Positions 51,168 through 63,124 are shown, counted from the first letter of the stretch. The stretch: DNA of 64,000 nt from Rhodospirillales bacterium BBD 1991-14 (GCA_001657395.1 LYSY01000001.1:248001-312000); one strand, 5' to 3'. Numbers and translations are program-made. The notes: a model not told the origin generated them from the sequence alone.

Positions 51168-52187
51168 ATGAAGGCATTTTACGATCCGCGTCACGCGGAC
51201 CATCATCCGCAATTCTTCCTGGTGCGCGGTCAGCTGCGCAAGAGCACCGAGGTGCCGGCGCGGGCCGACCAGCTCCGGGAGGGCCTGGAGCAGGCGGGCC
51301 ACAAGCTGCGTCCGCCGCGGCGCTTCGGCCCCGACCCGGTGCGCGCGGTGCACACGGCCGAGTACCTGCGCTTTCTGGAGGAGGCACCGGCCGCCTGGGC
51401 GGCCTTAGGGGATGCATCGGCGGAGATCATCTCCAACGTGCATCCCAACCGGCATGAGGCCGGCGGCTACCCGGACTCCATCATCGGACGGGCCGGCTGG
51501 CACATGGCCGACACCGCCTGCCCCCTGGGGCCGGAGACCTACGCCGCCGCCCTGGCCGCCGCCGATGTGGCGCTGACCGCGGCCGATACCGTGCTGTCCG
51601 GCGAGCGGGCCGCCTATGCCCTCTGCCGCCCGCCGGGCCATCACGCCTATGCCGATATGGCCGGCGGCTTCTGCTTCCTCAACAACTCGGCCATCGCCGC
51701 GCAGTACCTCAGGCGCTACAGCAAGCGCGTCGCGGTGCTCGACGTCGACCTGCATCACGGCAACGGCACGCAGGGCATCTTCTGGCAGCGCGGCGACGTG
51801 ATGACCATTTCCGTTCATGCGGACCCGGCGCAGTTCTATCCCTTTTTCTGGGGCTACGCCGGGGAGCGCGGATCGGGGGAGGGCGAGGGCGCCAACCTGA
51901 ACCTGCCTCTGGCGCTCGGCACCGGCGACGAGGGTTTCCTGACCGCGCTGGAGGTCGCGGCGGAGGCGCTGCACGGCTTTGCCCCGTCCTACCTTGTCGT
52001 CGCGCTCGGGCTCGATGCGTCGGAGGACGACCCCTTTGGCGGGCTGGCGATCACCACCGACGGTTTCGCCCGCATCGGCGCCGCCATCGACGGCCTTGGC
52101 CTGCCCACCGTTCTGGTGCAGGAGGGCGGCTACCTGTCGCCGGTGCTCGGCCGCAACCTGGCCGCCGTCCTGGGCGCCTTCGCGTAG
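51168..52187 (+). CDS. Histone-deacetylase-family/acetylpolyamine amidohydrolase-like protein
   Basis: 339 aa zinc hydrolase of the arginase/deacetylase fold. Metal and catalytic motifs are RPPGHHAY (His pair), AVLDVDLHHGNGTQGIFW (Asp and His zinc ligands), GLDASEDDPFG (Asp) and LVQEGGY. The N-terminal PVRAVHTAEYLRFLEE and PNRHEAGGYPDSIIGRAGWHMADTACPL parts fit bacterial acetylpolyamine amidohydrolases. It would remove acetyl groups from polyamines or other acetylamines. A GNAT gene is divergent from it. Confidence 0.87.
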   Translation: MKAFYDPRHADHHPQFFLVRGQLRKSTEVPARADQLREGLEQAGHKLRPPRRFGPDPVRAVHTAEYLRFLEEAPAAWAALGDASAEIISNVHPNRHEAGGYPDSIIGRAGWHMADTACPLGPETYAAALAAADVALTAADTVLSGERAAYALCRPPGHHAYADMAGGFCFLNNSAIAAQYLRRYSKRVAVLDVDLHHGNGTQGIFWQRGDVMTISVHADPAQFYPFFWGYAGERGSGEGEGANLNLPLALGTGDEGFLTALEVAAEALHGFAPSYLVVALGLDASEDDPFGGLAITTDGFARIGAAIDGLGLPTVLVQEGGYLSPVLGRNLAAVLGAFA

Positions 52188-52277
52188 CGCGGCGTTGGTG
52201 CACGGCCGCAAAGGGCGAGGGACGCTGCGGCACTCGCGCAGCGTCCTCCTTGTCGCCGGATTACGGTCGGCCGCTCT

Positions 52278-53438
52278 TCAGCTTGCCGGCTCCAGGCGCA
52301 GCAGCTGGCCGTTGGAGCTGTCGGTCAGGACGTAGAGGTAGCCGTCCGGCCCGTTGCGGACGTCGCGGATGCGCTCGTTCAGCCCGGTCAGCAGGCTTTC
52401 CTGGCCGACCACCTGGCCGCCTTCCATCTCGAGCCGGCGCAGGTGCAGATGGGCCAGGGCGCCGATGAAGAGGTCGCCCTGCCACTCAGGAAACTGGTCG
52501 CCGTCGTAAAACGCCATGCCGCTGGGCGCGATGGAGGGATCCCAGTAGACGATCGGCTGCTCCATGCCCGGCGCCTCGGTCTTGTCGGTGATGATGGCGC
52601 CGCTGTAGTCGATGCCGTAGGTGATGACCGGCCAGCCGTAGTTGGCCCCGGCCTTCACGAGGTTCAGTTCGTCGCCGCCGCGCGGCCCGTGCTCGTGGGA
52701 CCAGATCTCCCCGCTCACCGGATGCAGGGTCATGCCCTGAACGTTACGGTGGCCGTAGGAGTAGATCTCCGGAAGCGCGCCCGCCTGTCCGAGGAAGGGG
52801 TTGTCCTCCGGCACGCTGCCGTCGTCGTTGAGGCGGATGACCGTGCCGATGTGGTTGCCCAGGTTCTGCGACTCCCGGATCTGGCGGCGGTCGCCCAGGC
52901 TGATGAAGAGCTTGCCGTCGCGGTCAAAGACCAGGCGGGAGCCGAAGTGGCCGGTGCCGCCCGATTTCGGCGTGGCGCGGAAGATCACCTCGACATCCTG
53001 CAGGGCCATGCCGTCGAGCCGCCCGCGCGCGACTTCGGTGCTGGCGCCGCCTTCGCCGGGGCCGGCGTAGGAGAGGTAGATGAGGCCGTTTTCCGCGAAA
53101 TCCGGATGGACCGCTACATCCAGCAGGCCGCCCTGGCCGCGTGCGGCTACTTCGGGCACGCCGGCAACGGGGCCGGATTCCAGCCTGCCGTCCCTGAAGA
53201 GGCGCAGGTCGCCACTGCGCTCGGTGATCAGCATGCCGCCGTCGGGCAGGAAGGCGAGGCCCCAGGGATGGTCCAGACCCTCGGTCAGGGTGACGACCTT
53301 GAAGTCCGCCTGCTCCGACTGTTCGGTCAACTCGGCGGATAGGGCCGGGGCCGCCGCCACTGCCGCAAGGGCCAGGACCCCGGCTGAGACCAGAGCCAAT
53401 TCGTCCCACCGAAGTGCCGCTGCCTTGACCCGCCGCAT
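52278..53438 (-). CDS. Secreted PQQ-dependent sugar dehydrogenase-like protein (Asd/YliI type)
   Basis: 386 aa from the ATG at 53438, chosen for its AGGAGG ribosome site. A hydrophobic N-terminal signal peptide (about residues 15-35, ALSAEL at the cleavage region) indicates export. The mature part is the six-bladed beta-propeller of soluble aldose dehydrogenases: GLDHPWGLAFLPDGGMLITER, GQGGLLDVAVHPDFAENGLIYLSY, ISLGDR, SYGHRNVQG, SHEHGPRGGDELN and GANYGWPVITYG. It oxidises sugars in the periplasm with PQQ; PQQ biosynthesis is not in the window. Confidence 0.9.
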   Translation of the reverse strand: MRRVKAAALRWDELALVSAGVLALAAVAAAPALSAELTEQSEQADFKVVTLTEGLDHPWGLAFLPDGGMLITERSGDLRLFRDGRLESGPVAGVPEVAARGQGGLLDVAVHPDFAENGLIYLSYAGPGEGGASTEVARGRLDGMALQDVEVIFRATPKSGGTGHFGSRLVFDRDGKLFISLGDRRQIRESQNLGNHIGTVIRLNDDGSVPEDNPFLGQAGALPEIYSYGHRNVQGMTLHPVSGEIWSHEHGPRGGDELNLVKAGANYGWPVITYGIDYSGAIITDKTEAPGMEQPIVYWDPSIAPSGMAFYDGDQFPEWQGDLFIGALAHLHLRRLEMEGGQVVGQESLLTGLNERIRDVRNGPDGYLYVLTDSSNGQLLRLEPAS

Positions 53439-53600
53439 GCCTGCCTCCTGTTGTTTTCCGTGCTCGCGCGAAAGCCTGTTGCTGCATGACATGGGGCCAG
53501 ACCCGTGCGGCATCAACGGCCCGGCGGCAAGGTTTTCTTATGCAGCGCGGAAATCCTCCATTGGCAAGCGGGGTCCCAATCGGGTATGAACGGCTCATTC

Positions 53601-53615
53601 CTCAACTAGGTTGAG
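53601..53615. promoter_or_regulatory. Operator candidate upstream of zwf operon
   Basis: CTCAAC-tag-GTTGAG is a perfect 6-bp inverted repeat 102 bp before the chosen zwf start, in the 279-bp divergent spacer with the sugar dehydrogenase gene. It does not match the HexR consensus I remember, so the regulator is unknown. Confidence 0.4.
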
Positions 53616-53717
53616 TTAGTCGCCCGGGCGTTATGCGACAGTGTTTCGCCTGCAACGGCGCCAGATGCCTCGGTGAGGGTCCGAATTTCCAGCCTCTCTG
53701 CCTCTCGGGAGCGCGCC

Positions 53718-55193
<1,476 letters not shown>

Positions 55194-55195
55194 CG

Positions 55196-55900
55196 GTGCA
55201 TCCGTCTCCCCCACGCCATGACTATCCCGATGCGGAGGCCCTTGCCGCCGCTCTGGCCGATGCCGTGGCCGCAGGCCTCAGGTCTGCGATCGAGGACCGC
55301 GGGGCTGCCGCCCTGGCGCTTTCGGGCGGGCGCACGCCGGCGCGCTTTTTCGCCGCCCTTTCTCAGGCGGAGCTGGACTGGGCCCGGGTCTCGGTCACGC
55401 TGGTGGACGAACGCTGGGTGCCGGCGGATCACGAGCGCTCCAATGAGGGTTTTCTGCGCCGCGGCTTGCTGCAGAACAAGGCGGCGGCCGCATCCTTCGT
55501 CGGCCTGGTGAACGAAGCCCCGACGCCGGAGGAGGGGGCCTCCGCCATTGCCGCCCGCATCGCCGCGCTGCCGCTGCCCTTCGACGCCGTGGTGTTGGGC
55601 ATGGGCGGCGACGGGCATACGGCCTCCTTCTTTCCGGGCGGCGACCGGCTGGCCGAAGCGCTCGACCCCGAAACCGGGGCGCTGGTCTTGCCGATGCGAG
55701 CTGAAGGCGCCGGCGAGCCGCGCATCACCCTGACTTTGCCCGTGGTGGCTGCCGCCCGGGCGGTCTATCTTCATATCGAGGGGGCGGAAAAGGCCGTGGT
55801 GCTGGAGACGGCGCTGGGAAGTGGGCCTGCGGAAGACCTGCCGGTCCGCGCCGTGCTGCGCCATCCCGCCGCCGCGCCGGAGGTGTTTTGGTGCCCCTGA
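55196..55900 (+). CDS. pgl: 6-Phosphogluconolactonase
   Basis: 234 aa from the GTG at 55196, two bases after the zwf stop. It has the 6PGL/NagB-fold motifs ALSGGRTPARFFAAL, VTLVDERWVPADHERSN and VVLGMGGDGHTASFFPG. It hydrolyses the lactone made by Zwf to 6-phosphogluconate. The coding frame is also open for a long distance upstream through zwf, which is a shadow frame. Confidence 0.93.
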   Translation: MHPSPPRHDYPDAEALAAALADAVAAGLRSAIEDRGAAALALSGGRTPARFFAALSQAELDWARVSVTLVDERWVPADHERSNEGFLRRGLLQNKAAAASFVGLVNEAPTPEEGASAIAARIAALPLPFDAVVLGMGGDGHTASFFPGGDRLAEALDPETGALVLPMRAEGAGEPRITLTLPVVAAARAVYLHIEGAEKAVVLETALGSGPAEDLPVRAVLRHPAAAPEVFWCP

Positions 55901-55978
55901 CGCCGCTGATGAAGCGGCTGATGAAGCCGCCACCCAAAGCGGTGGTGAGCGGCTCGTGAGACAACAAGGAGAGCGTCG

Positions 55979-57805
55979 ATGACCCTGCACGATCGCGTTG
56001 CCGCCGTGACCGAGCGCATTCAGAAGCGCAGCAGGCCCAAACGGACGGCCTACCTGGACCGCATCCGCCGTGCCGGCGAAGGCGGTCCACGGCGCACCAC
56101 GCTGTCCTGCGGCAACCTGGCCCACGGCTTTGCCGCCTGCGGCCTGTCCGACAAGGCGGCACTGAAGGGCGATGTCGTCCCGAACCTGGGGATCGTCACC
56201 GCCTACAACGACATGCTCTCCGCCCACCAGCCTTTCGAGCGCTTTCCCGAGTTGATCAAAGAGGCGGCGCGGGAGGCCGGCGGCGTCGCCCAGGTGGCCG
56301 CCGGCGTGCCGGCGATGTGCGACGGCGTCACCCAGGGCCAGCCGGGCATGGAGCTGTCGCTCTTCTCCCGCGACGTGATCGCGCTCTCGGCTGCCGTCGG
56401 CCTGTCGCACAACATGTTCGACGCCGCGGTCTTCCTGGGGGTCTGCGACAAGATCGTCCCGGGGCTGGTGATCGCCGCGCTGTCCTTCGGGCATCTGCCG
56501 GCGATCTTCGTGCCGGCCGGGCCCATGCCCTCCGGGCTGCCCAACGACGAGAAGGCGCGTATCCGCCAGCTCTATGCCGAGGGCAAGGTCGGCCGCGACG
56601 AACTGCTGGAGGCGGAATCCAAGTCCTACCACGGTCCCGGCACCTGCACCTTCTACGGCACGGCGAACTCCAACCAGATGCTGATGGAGATCATGGGCCT
56701 CCATCTGCCCGGCGCTTCCTTCGTCAATCCCAACACGCCGCTGCGCGATGCCCTGACGGCCGAGGCGACCAAGCGGGCGCTCGCCATCACGGCGCTTGGC
56801 AATGCCTACACGCCTGCCGGCGAGGTGATCGACGAGCGCGCGGTGGTGAACGGCGTGGTCGGTCTGCATGCCACCGGCGGGTCCACCAACCACGCCATGC
56901 ATCTGGTGGCCATGGCTGCGGCGGCGGGCATCGACCTCACCTGGGACGACCTCTCGGAGCTCTCCGACGTCGTCCCGCTGATGGCGCGGATCTACCCCAA
57001 CGGTCTGGCCGACGTGAACCACTTCCACGCCGCGGGCGGCATGGGCTTCCTGATCTCCGAACTGCTGGACGCCGGGCTGCTGCACGGCGACGTCACCACC
57101 GTCTGGGGGCAGGGCCTCGACCTCTACCGCCAGGAGCCCAGGCTCGGCGACGACGGGAGCGTCACCTGGCAGCCTGCCGCCACGGCCAGCCATGACGAGG
57201 CGGTTCTGGCGCCGGCCGCCAAGGCCTTCTCGCCCAACGGCGGCCTGAAGGTTCTGGACGGCGATCTGGGCCGGGCGGTCATCAAGGTTTCCGCGGTGAA
57301 GCCGGAGCGCCATGTGATCGAGGCGCCGGCGGTCATCTTCCACTCCCAGGACGACCTGATGGCTGCGTTCAAGGCCGGGGAACTGGAGAAGGACTTCATC
57401 GCCGTGGTGCGCTTCCAGGGACCGCAGGCCATCGGCATGCCGGAGCTGCACAAGCTGACCCCGCCGCTGGGCGTATTGCAGGACCGCGGGTTCAAGGTCG
57501 CGCTCGTTACCGACGGGCGCATGTCCGGCGCTTCCGGCAAGGTACCGGCGGCGATCCATGTTACGCCGGAGGCTGCTTCCGGCGGCCCGATAGCCAGACT
57601 GCGCGACGGCGATGTCGTGAAACTCGACGCTGTGGCCGGAACCCTGACGGTCGACGTGCCGGCGGAGGAATGGGCCCGCCGCGAGCTGGCCAGAGAGGAT
57701 CTCTCCGACAGCCATGTCGGCCTGGGCCGGGAGCTCTTTGCGCCCTTCCGCGCGGCGGCGGGCCCGGCCGACCTGGGTGCCCACGTTTTCGGAGCGGGTC
57801 TATGA
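55979..57805 (+). CDS. edd: Phosphogluconate dehydratase
   Basis: 608 aa ILVD/EDD-family dehydratase carrying a [4Fe-4S] cluster: [75 protein letters not shown] and [17 protein letters not shown] are visible. It makes KDPG from 6-phosphogluconate, the committed step of the Entner-Doudoroff route. AAGGAGA precedes the ATG; the stop overlaps the eda start. Confidence 0.95.
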   Translation: MTLHDRVAAVTERIQKRSRPKRTAYLDRIRRAGEGGPRRTTLSCGNLAHGFAACGLSDKAALKGDVVPNLGIVTAYNDMLSAHQPFERFPELIKEAAREAGGVAQVAAGVPAMCDGVTQGQPGMELSLFSRDVIALSAAVGLSHNMFDAAVFLGVCDKIVPGLVIAALSFGHLPAIFVPAGPMPSGLPNDEKARIRQLYAEGKVGRDELLEAESKSYHGPGTCTFYGTANSNQMLMEIMGLHLPGASFVNPNTPLRDALTAEATKRALAITALGNAYTPAGEVIDERAVVNGVVGLHATGGSTNHAMHLVAMAAAAGIDLTWDDLSELSDVVPLMARIYPNGLADVNHFHAAGGMGFLISELLDAGLLHGDVTTVWGQGLDLYRQEPRLGDDGSVTWQPAATASHDEAVLAPAAKAFSPNGGLKVLDGDLGRAVIKVSAVKPERHVIEAPAVIFHSQDDLMAAFKAGELEKDFIAVVRFQGPQAIGMPELHKLTPPLGVLQDRGFKVALVTDGRMSGASGKVPAAIHVTPEAASGGPIARLRDGDVVKLDAVAGTLTVDVPAEEWARRELAREDLSDSHVGLGRELFAPFRAAAGPADLGAHVFGAGL

Positions 57806-58440
57806 CCGGGAAACAGGGGGGGATCGAGGCGGTCCTGAAGCTGGCGCCGGTGGTGCCGGTGCTGGTGGTCGACGATGCGGCCTCCGCCGTGCCCCTGGCG
57901 CGGGCGCTGGTGGCCGGCGGACTGAAAGCCATCGAGATCACCTTCCGCACCCCTGCCGCTGTCGATGCCGTGAAAGCCGTTGCCGAAGAGGTCGAGGGCG
58001 CGGTGGTCGGTGCCGGGACCGTCCTCAACGCCGATCAGCTTGCCCAGGCGGTGGATGCCGGTGCCCGCTTCATGGTTTGCCCCGGCGCCGCGCCGCGGCT
58101 GCTGGCCGCAGCGGCGGACTGCGAGGTCCCTCTGCTGCCGGGCGCGGCCTCGGCCAGCGAAGCTATGGCCCTGCTGGAACACGGCTATCGCTTTCAGAAG
58201 TTCTTCCCCGCCGAGCCGGCGGGCGGCGTTGCCTACCTGAAGTCCCTGGCGTCGCCCCTCTCGGCCATCCGCTTCTGCCCGACCGGCGGCATCGCGCGGG
58301 ACAGTGCCGGCAGCTATCTTGCGCTGCCCAACGTGGTCTGTGTCGGCGGATCCTGGGTGGCGCCGGGCGACAAGGTGGCGGCGGGCGACTGGGCGGCCAT
58401 CGAGGCCCTGGCGCGCGACGCTGCCGGGCTCACAGCCTGA
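57802..58440 (+). CDS. eda: KDPG aldolase (2-dehydro-3-deoxy-phosphogluconate aldolase)
   Basis: 212 aa class I aldolase. Catalytic Glu in [12 protein letters not shown] and the Schiff-base Lys in [14 protein letters not shown] are present, along with [17 protein letters not shown] and FCPTGGI. It splits KDPG into pyruvate and glyceraldehyde-3-phosphate. ATGA overlap with edd. Confidence 0.94.
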   Translation: MTGKQGGIEAVLKLAPVVPVLVVDDAASAVPLARALVAGGLKAIEITFRTPAAVDAVKAVAEEVEGAVVGAGTVLNADQLAQAVDAGARFMVCPGAAPRLLAAAADCEVPLLPGAASASEAMALLEHGYRFQKFFPAEPAGGVAYLKSLASPLSAIRFCPTGGIARDSAGSYLALPNVVCVGGSWVAPGDKVAAGDWAAIEALARDAAGLTA

Positions 58441-58466
58441 ACCCAAGAACCGGAAGGATCCCCCCG

Positions 58467-60122
58467 ATGACCACAGCAGCCCTCGCCACGGCCTGGGACG
58501 ATCTGCGCCCCCATCAGGCGCAGTTGAAGGACCGCCATATGCGCGATCTCTTCGCCGAGGATCCGGAGCGCTTTGCCCGCTTTTCCCTGCGCCTCGACGA
58601 CCTGCTGCTCGACTACTCCAAGAACCGCATCGTTCCGGAGACGATGGAGAAACTGGTGGCCTTGGCGGAGGGGGCGGGGATCGAGGCCGCCCGCGACGCC
58701 ATGTTCGGCGGTGAGAAGATCAATCTGACGGAAGGGCGGGCGGTTCTGCACACGGCCCTGCGCAACCGCAGCGACCGCGCGGTGATGGTGGACGGGCGCG
58801 ACGTCATGGGCGACGTCCGCGCCGTGCTGGGCGCCATGGCGGAGTTCGCGAACGGCGTTCGCGATGGCGGCATCGCCCCGGCCGGCGGCGGGCGGTTCAC
58901 CGACGTGGTGAATATCGGCATCGGCGGTTCGGACCTCGGACCGGCCATGGTCTACCGGGCGCTCAAGCCCTATGGCCACGAGGATATTACCTGTCACTTC
59001 GTCTCCAACGTCGACGGGGCGCACCTGGCGGACACGCTGCGGGGCCTCGATCCCCGGCGTACCCTGATCCTGGTCGCCTCCAAGACCTTCACCACCCAGG
59101 AGACCATGACGAACGCCCGTTCGGCGCGCGCCTGGCTGGTGGCCGATCTCGGCGAAGCGGCCGTGGCGCAGCACTTCGCCGCGCTCTCCACGAATCTCGA
59201 AGCCGTGGCCGCCTTCGGTATCGATCCGGCCCGGGCCTTCGGCTTCTGGGACTGGGTCGGCGGGCGTTACTCGGTCTGGTCGGCCATCGGCCTGCCGGTG
59301 ATGATCGCCATCGGGCCGACCCGCTTTGCCGAGTTCCTGCAGGGCGCTTTCGAGATGGACGAGCATTTCCGCGGGGCGCCGCTGGCCGAGAATCTGCCTG
59401 TCGTCATGGCCCTGCTGGGGGTCTGGTACCGCAACCTCTGGGGTTTCGGCGCCCATGCGGTGCTGGCCTATGACCAGCGCCTCGAGCGCTTTGCCGCCTA
59501 TCTGCAGCAGCTCGACATGGAGTCCAACGGCAAGCGCGTGACCCGGGGCGGCGAGGCTGTCGCACAGGCGACCGGTCCGGTGGTCTGGGGCGAGCCCGGC
59601 ACCAACGGACAGCATGCCTTCTATCAGCTGCTGCACCAGGGCAGCGACATCATCCCCTGCGACTTCCTGGCCGCCACCGCGGCGCAGGAGGCGGCGGAGG
59701 GCACCTTCGGCGTTCATCACCCGATCCTGCTCGCCAACTGTCTGGCCCAGAGCGAAGCCATGATGCGCGGCCGCACGGCGGAGGAAGCCGGCGCCGAACT
59801 GACGGCGGCGGGCCTCTCCGGCGACGCGGTTGCCGCGCTCACGCCCCACAAGGTCTTTCCCGGCAACCGCCCCAGCAACACGCTGCTCTACAAGACCCTC
59901 GATCCCCGCACCCTGGGCCGCCTGATCGCCCTCTACGAGCACAAGGTCTTCGTCCAGGGCCGCATCTGGGACATCAATTCCTTCGACCAGTGGGGCGTGG
60001 AACTGGGCAAGCAATTGGCCGGCGAACTGCTGCCCATGGTGAAGGGCGAGGCCGCCATCGCAGGCCGCGATGCTTCGACCCTGGGTCTGCTGAACGAGAT
60101 CGTTAGGCTGCGCGGCGGCTGA
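58467..60122 (+). CDS. pgi: Glucose-6-phosphate isomerase
   Basis: 551 aa from the ATG at 58467 with GGAAGGA upstream. Pgi signatures: [98 protein letters not shown] and [16 protein letters not shown]. Its presence at the end of the Entner-Doudoroff operon lets fructose-6-phosphate and gluconeogenic carbon enter zwf. It ends convergently 16 bp from the glyoxalase-fold gene. Confidence 0.95.
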   Translation: MTTAALATAWDDLRPHQAQLKDRHMRDLFAEDPERFARFSLRLDDLLLDYSKNRIVPETMEKLVALAEGAGIEAARDAMFGGEKINLTEGRAVLHTALRNRSDRAVMVDGRDVMGDVRAVLGAMAEFANGVRDGGIAPAGGGRFTDVVNIGIGGSDLGPAMVYRALKPYGHEDITCHFVSNVDGAHLADTLRGLDPRRTLILVASKTFTTQETMTNARSARAWLVADLGEAAVAQHFAALSTNLEAVAAFGIDPARAFGFWDWVGGRYSVWSAIGLPVMIAIGPTRFAEFLQGAFEMDEHFRGAPLAENLPVVMALLGVWYRNLWGFGAHAVLAYDQRLERFAAYLQQLDMESNGKRVTRGGEAVAQATGPVVWGEPGTNGQHAFYQLLHQGSDIIPCDFLAATAAQEAAEGTFGVHHPILLANCLAQSEAMMRGRTAEEAGAELTAAGLSGDAVAALTPHKVFPGNRPSNTLLYKTLDPRTLGRLIALYEHKVFVQGRIWDINSFDQWGVELGKQLAGELLPMVKGEAAIAGRDASTLGLLNEIVRLRGG

Positions 60123-60138
60123 GGCGCAGGCTGCGTGC

Positions 60139-60510
60139 CTATTTGGGCGGGCTTGAAAAGGCGAGGCGGTTGCCGAAGGGGTCGGTGAGCAGGATCTCCC
60201 GCGTGCCCCAGGGCTTTTCCTCCGGCGCGCCCGGTTTGCCGTACTTGTAGTCTTTGGCACGCAGCGCGGCGGCGAAGCCGTCGATGTCGTCGCAGACGAT
60301 GCGCAGGTGGCTGCCCGGCGTGGCATCGCCATGATGCTCGGAAAGATGCAGCACGCAGTCGCCCTGCGAAACCTGCAGGTAGACCGGGAAGTCGTCGCCG
60401 AAGCGATGCTCCCAATCGACGGCGAAACCCAGCCAGTCGACGTAGAACTCCAGCGCCTTGGCTTCGTCGAAGATGCGCAGGACCGGGGTGGGGTGGGAAA
60501 GTCCGGACAC
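60139..60510 (-). CDS. Glyoxalase/bleomycin-resistance-fold (VOC) protein
   Basis: 123 aa from the GTG at 60510, with AGGAG upstream. It has two beta-alpha-beta-beta-beta modules: TPVLRIFDEAKALEFYVDWLGFAVDWEHRF and GSHLRIVCDDIDGFAAALRAKD, then REILLTDPFGNRLAF. The metal-ligand His and Glu of VOC proteins cannot be fixed with certainty. Function unknown; last gene of a leftward group. Confidence 0.85.
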   Translation of the reverse strand: MSGLSHPTPVLRIFDEAKALEFYVDWLGFAVDWEHRFGDDFPVYLQVSQGDCVLHLSEHHGDATPGSHLRIVCDDIDGFAAALRAKDYKYGKPGAPEEKPWGTREILLTDPFGNRLAFSSPPK

Positions 60511-60533
60511 GGCGACTGCTCCTGTGTTGTTTC

Positions 60534-61280
60534 TCAGAAGGCCGCGGCGCCGCCGTCCACGGGGATGATGGCACCGTTCACGTAGGCGGCGGCATCCGAC
60601 GCGAGGAAGAGCGCCATGGCCGCCACTTCCTCGGGCCGGCCCGGGCGCACGCCGCCCCACTGCGCGCCCGGTTCCTCGGTCATGCCGAGTCCGCGGGTGC
60701 GTTCGGTCAGCACCGGGCCCGGCGCGATGGCGTTGACGCGGATGCCCTGCGGACCCCACTGCAGGGCCATGGCCTTGGTGAGGGCCACGATCCCGCCCTT
60801 GGCAGCTGAATAGGCGTCGGCCCCCTCCGTGCCTTTCATGGCGCGGATCGACGTCGTGTTGATGATCGATCCGCCCCCGGCCGCCTTGATGTGCGGCAGG
60901 GCGAAGCGGCAGGCGAGGAAACTGCCGTAGAGATCGACGGAGATCGTGCGCCAGAACTCCTCCAGCGGCATATCGACAAGGCTGCCGTCGCGCACCGTGG
61001 CGCCGCCAGCGTTGTTGTAGAGCACCTCGAGCCCGCCGAAGCGCTCCACCGCCTGCCCGACTGCTGCCTCGACCGCCTCCGGCTCAGTGATGTCTGTTTC
61101 GATGAAAAGACACTTGCCGCCTGCGGCCTCTGCCGCCGCGGCGCTGCGTTCTCCCGCCGCGCGGTCGATCTCCAGGATCGTCACCGCGGCGCCCTCCTGT
61201 GCAAAGAGGATCGCCGCGGCCGCGCCGATGCCGTTGCCGCCGCCGGTGATGATCGCGCGCTTACCGTTCAGACTGGCCAT
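60534..61280 (-). CDS. SDR-family oxidoreductase
   Basis: 248 aa. TGGGNGIGAAAA cofactor loop, NNAGGA, Ser in INTTSIRAM, Tyr-Lys in YSAAKGG, NAIAPGPVLTERTRG and the C-terminal YVNGAIIPVDGGAA. It differs clearly from the SDRs encoded at 9083 and 48132. It is probably in a leftward run with the glyoxalase-fold gene (23-bp gap). Substrate unknown. Confidence 0.87.
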   Translation of the reverse strand: MASLNGKRAIITGGGNGIGAAAAILFAQEGAAVTILEIDRAAGERSAAAAEAAGGKCLFIETDITEPEAVEAAVGQAVERFGGLEVLYNNAGGATVRDGSLVDMPLEEFWRTISVDLYGSFLACRFALPHIKAAGGGSIINTTSIRAMKGTEGADAYSAAKGGIVALTKAMALQWGPQGIRVNAIAPGPVLTERTRGLGMTEEPGAQWGGVRPGRPEEVAAMALFLASDAAAYVNGAIIPVDGGAAAF

Positions 61281-61341
61281 GGGTCTCGCTCTTCTCGTTA
61301 AACATAGTCATGCAGCTATACGTCACATATGGCTGCCACGC

Positions 61342-62061
61342 TCAATAGCATTGCCAATCGAGTGCCCAGCGGCTGCGCTGTGTCCTGTGTCGAGCGATAC
61401 AGATCACGCCGCCATCACCCCAGGACCATTCCGCCTTCGGTTCGCTCGCGATCTGCAAGGCAAACTCGAAGCCCTCCATTTCCGGAGAGTAGTCCCAGTT
61501 GGGCTCCGACTGGCAGCAGCTTGGCCAGCCGCCGAGCTTCGTGTTCGCCCAGTTCTGTTCCCAGCCGAGATCGTAGTAGCGCTCCTGGAGGTCATCGGGC
61601 ATGTCGCGCGGCAAAAGATCGTGCGTCGGATAATCGTCCACCACCTTGCCGAAGGACATGGGGAAAGCGCGCGGGCAGCGGTCAAGCGCCGGAGCCTTCA
61701 AGGGCACCAAGCGATCCAGCGACGCATAGCTGCGAAGGCACCAACCGATGTCGTCGGTGGGCATGGGTTCGTCTGCATGGAAGGTGTCAATGTACGCAAA
61801 GTCAGGGGTTACGAAGACTGTCATGAAGGCGATACCGTCCAAAGCGGCGGGCCTTTCGCGCAGCTGCGAAAGGTTGATCTGACAGATGGGGGCAAGAGGG
61901 CGTCCCCGGAACCGGGGCCAGAGTTCACCCTCGGAGCCCACCGATACACGCCCGAACCAGGAGGCCAGAGGGTCGTTAGATGGTTTTCCGCCCAGCGCAG
62001 CGACCATGGCCGACCGCGCAAGTTTGCTTTTCCAGTGCTGCTCGCTTGTCTCGTCCGTCAT
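61342..62061 (-). CDS. DUF1963/YwqG-like protein
   Basis: 239 aa soluble protein. PLAPICQINLSQL, LGWEQNWANTKLGGWPSCCQSEPNW, FALQIASEPKAEWSWGDGGVICIARH are reminiscent of the DUF1963 (YwqG) family, in which Gly-rich and Trp-rich motifs bracket a beta-sandwich. No enzymatic function is established. The start overlaps the LysR stop by 4 bp, so the two are co-translated. Confidence 0.75.
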   Translation of the reverse strand: MTDETSEQHWKSKLARSAMVAALGGKPSNDPLASWFGRVSVGSEGELWPRFRGRPLAPICQINLSQLRERPAALDGIAFMTVFVTPDFAYIDTFHADEPMPTDDIGWCLRSYASLDRLVPLKAPALDRCPRAFPMSFGKVVDDYPTHDLLPRDMPDDLQERYYDLGWEQNWANTKLGGWPSCCQSEPNWDYSPEMEGFEFALQIASEPKAEWSWGDGGVICIARHRTQRSRWALDWQCY

Positions 62062-63056
62062 AGCGCCGTTTCTGACCGCTCTGGATCATGGAGCGGCTCC
62101 TCCGGCCAGACGATGTCCGCGGCCAGCCAGGGAAGCGCGATGAAAAGCTCCGGCAGGCAGCGCTCTTTCAGAATGCGGCGGATGGCTGCGGCCAGGACCT
62201 CGGTGGTGCTGCCGAGATCGCCGTGGCGGGCGACCAGCGCGATGGGGCGGGAGAAGCGGCCGCGGGTCATGGGCTCCACCCTCAGGCGTTCCAGCCGGCC
62301 ACGCTCCTGCAACAGGCAGAGCGGCGTCGAGAGCGACCAGCCCATGCCGTCGCCGACGGCAGTGAGCTGGCTGGCCGCCGTATCAAACTCGGCGCCGATG
62401 GGCACGGACAGACGCAGGCGGTTCAGTTGCCCTTCAATCTGGCGGCCGATGGCCGAGCGCAGGGAGTAGCGCACGAAGGGCAAATCCGTCATCGCTTCCA
62501 GCGGCTCCACCGGTCCCTGGTAGCTGGCCGGCAGCACCAGCACGAAGGGTTCGGTCAGAATCGGGAGGGATTCCAGGCCCTCAATCCCGTCCAGTTCGTC
62601 GGTGGTGGTGACCACGGCGTCCACCGTGCGGTTCATGAGCGCCGCGTGATTGTCCGGGGAGATGCCGGCCCAGATGCGCCAGCGCCTGGCAAGCGCGCGC
62701 TGTTCGGCCACCAGCGCCGGGCCCACCGCGTTGGCGAGGCTGTCGGCCATGGCGAGAGTGAGGCTGCTGAGCGGTTCCGACTGGCCCTCGCGCAGGCTGC
62801 GCAGCAGGTCGCCGGCCTCGGCCAGCATCACCCGCCCGCGTTCGTAAAAGGTCGTGCCGGCGGCGGTCAGCGCCAGCGGCCGGACGGCGCGGTCGAAGAG
62901 CGGCGTTCCGAGCGCGTCTTCCAGATTGCCGACGATCTGGGAGACGGTGGACTGGGTCAGGCCGAGCTGCTTGGCCGCCGGCGTCATGCCGCCGGTTTCC
63001 GCCACCATCACGAAGACGCGGATTGCCTTTAGATCAAAGCCTTGTGGAAGATCCAT
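62058..63056 (-). CDS. LysR-family transcriptional regulator
   Basis: 332 aa. N-terminal winged helix LKAIRVFVMVAETGGMTPAAKQLGLTQSTVSQIVGNLEDALGTPLFDR, then the periplasmic-binding-like effector domain (about residues 90-310). It lies just after soxG in the same direction and may regulate sarcosine oxidase or the DUF1963-like gene downstream. The sequence before the ATG has a run of six T and no Shine-Dalgarno. Confidence 0.92.
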   Translation of the reverse strand: MDLPQGFDLKAIRVFVMVAETGGMTPAAKQLGLTQSTVSQIVGNLEDALGTPLFDRAVRPLALTAAGTTFYERGRVMLAEAGDLLRSLREGQSEPLSSLTLAMADSLANAVGPALVAEQRALARRWRIWAGISPDNHAALMNRTVDAVVTTTDELDGIEGLESLPILTEPFVLVLPASYQGPVEPLEAMTDLPFVRYSLRSAIGRQIEGQLNRLRLSVPIGAEFDTAASQLTAVGDGMGWSLSTPLCLLQERGRLERLRVEPMTRGRFSRPIALVARHGDLGSTTEVLAAAIRRILKERCLPELFIALPWLAADIVWPEEPLHDPERSETAL

Positions 63057-63089
63057 AAGAAAAAAGTCGAAGCGATTCCCGGGCCTTCG

Positions 63090-63104
63090 GGCCGCCTCGC
63101 GGCC
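63090..63104 (-). other. Small GC hairpin between soxG and LysR gene
   Basis: GGCCGC-GAG-GCGGCC on the minus strand is a perfect 6-bp stem 21 bp after the soxG stop. A T6 run follows only about 27 bp further on, so terminator activity is doubtful. Confidence 0.3.
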
Positions 63105-63124
63105 ATGCGGTTACACGCTGGCTC

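Noticed and set aside
58314-60332. Long minus-strand open frame opposite pgi
   Set aside because: Same composition artefact; pgi signatures are on the plus strand.
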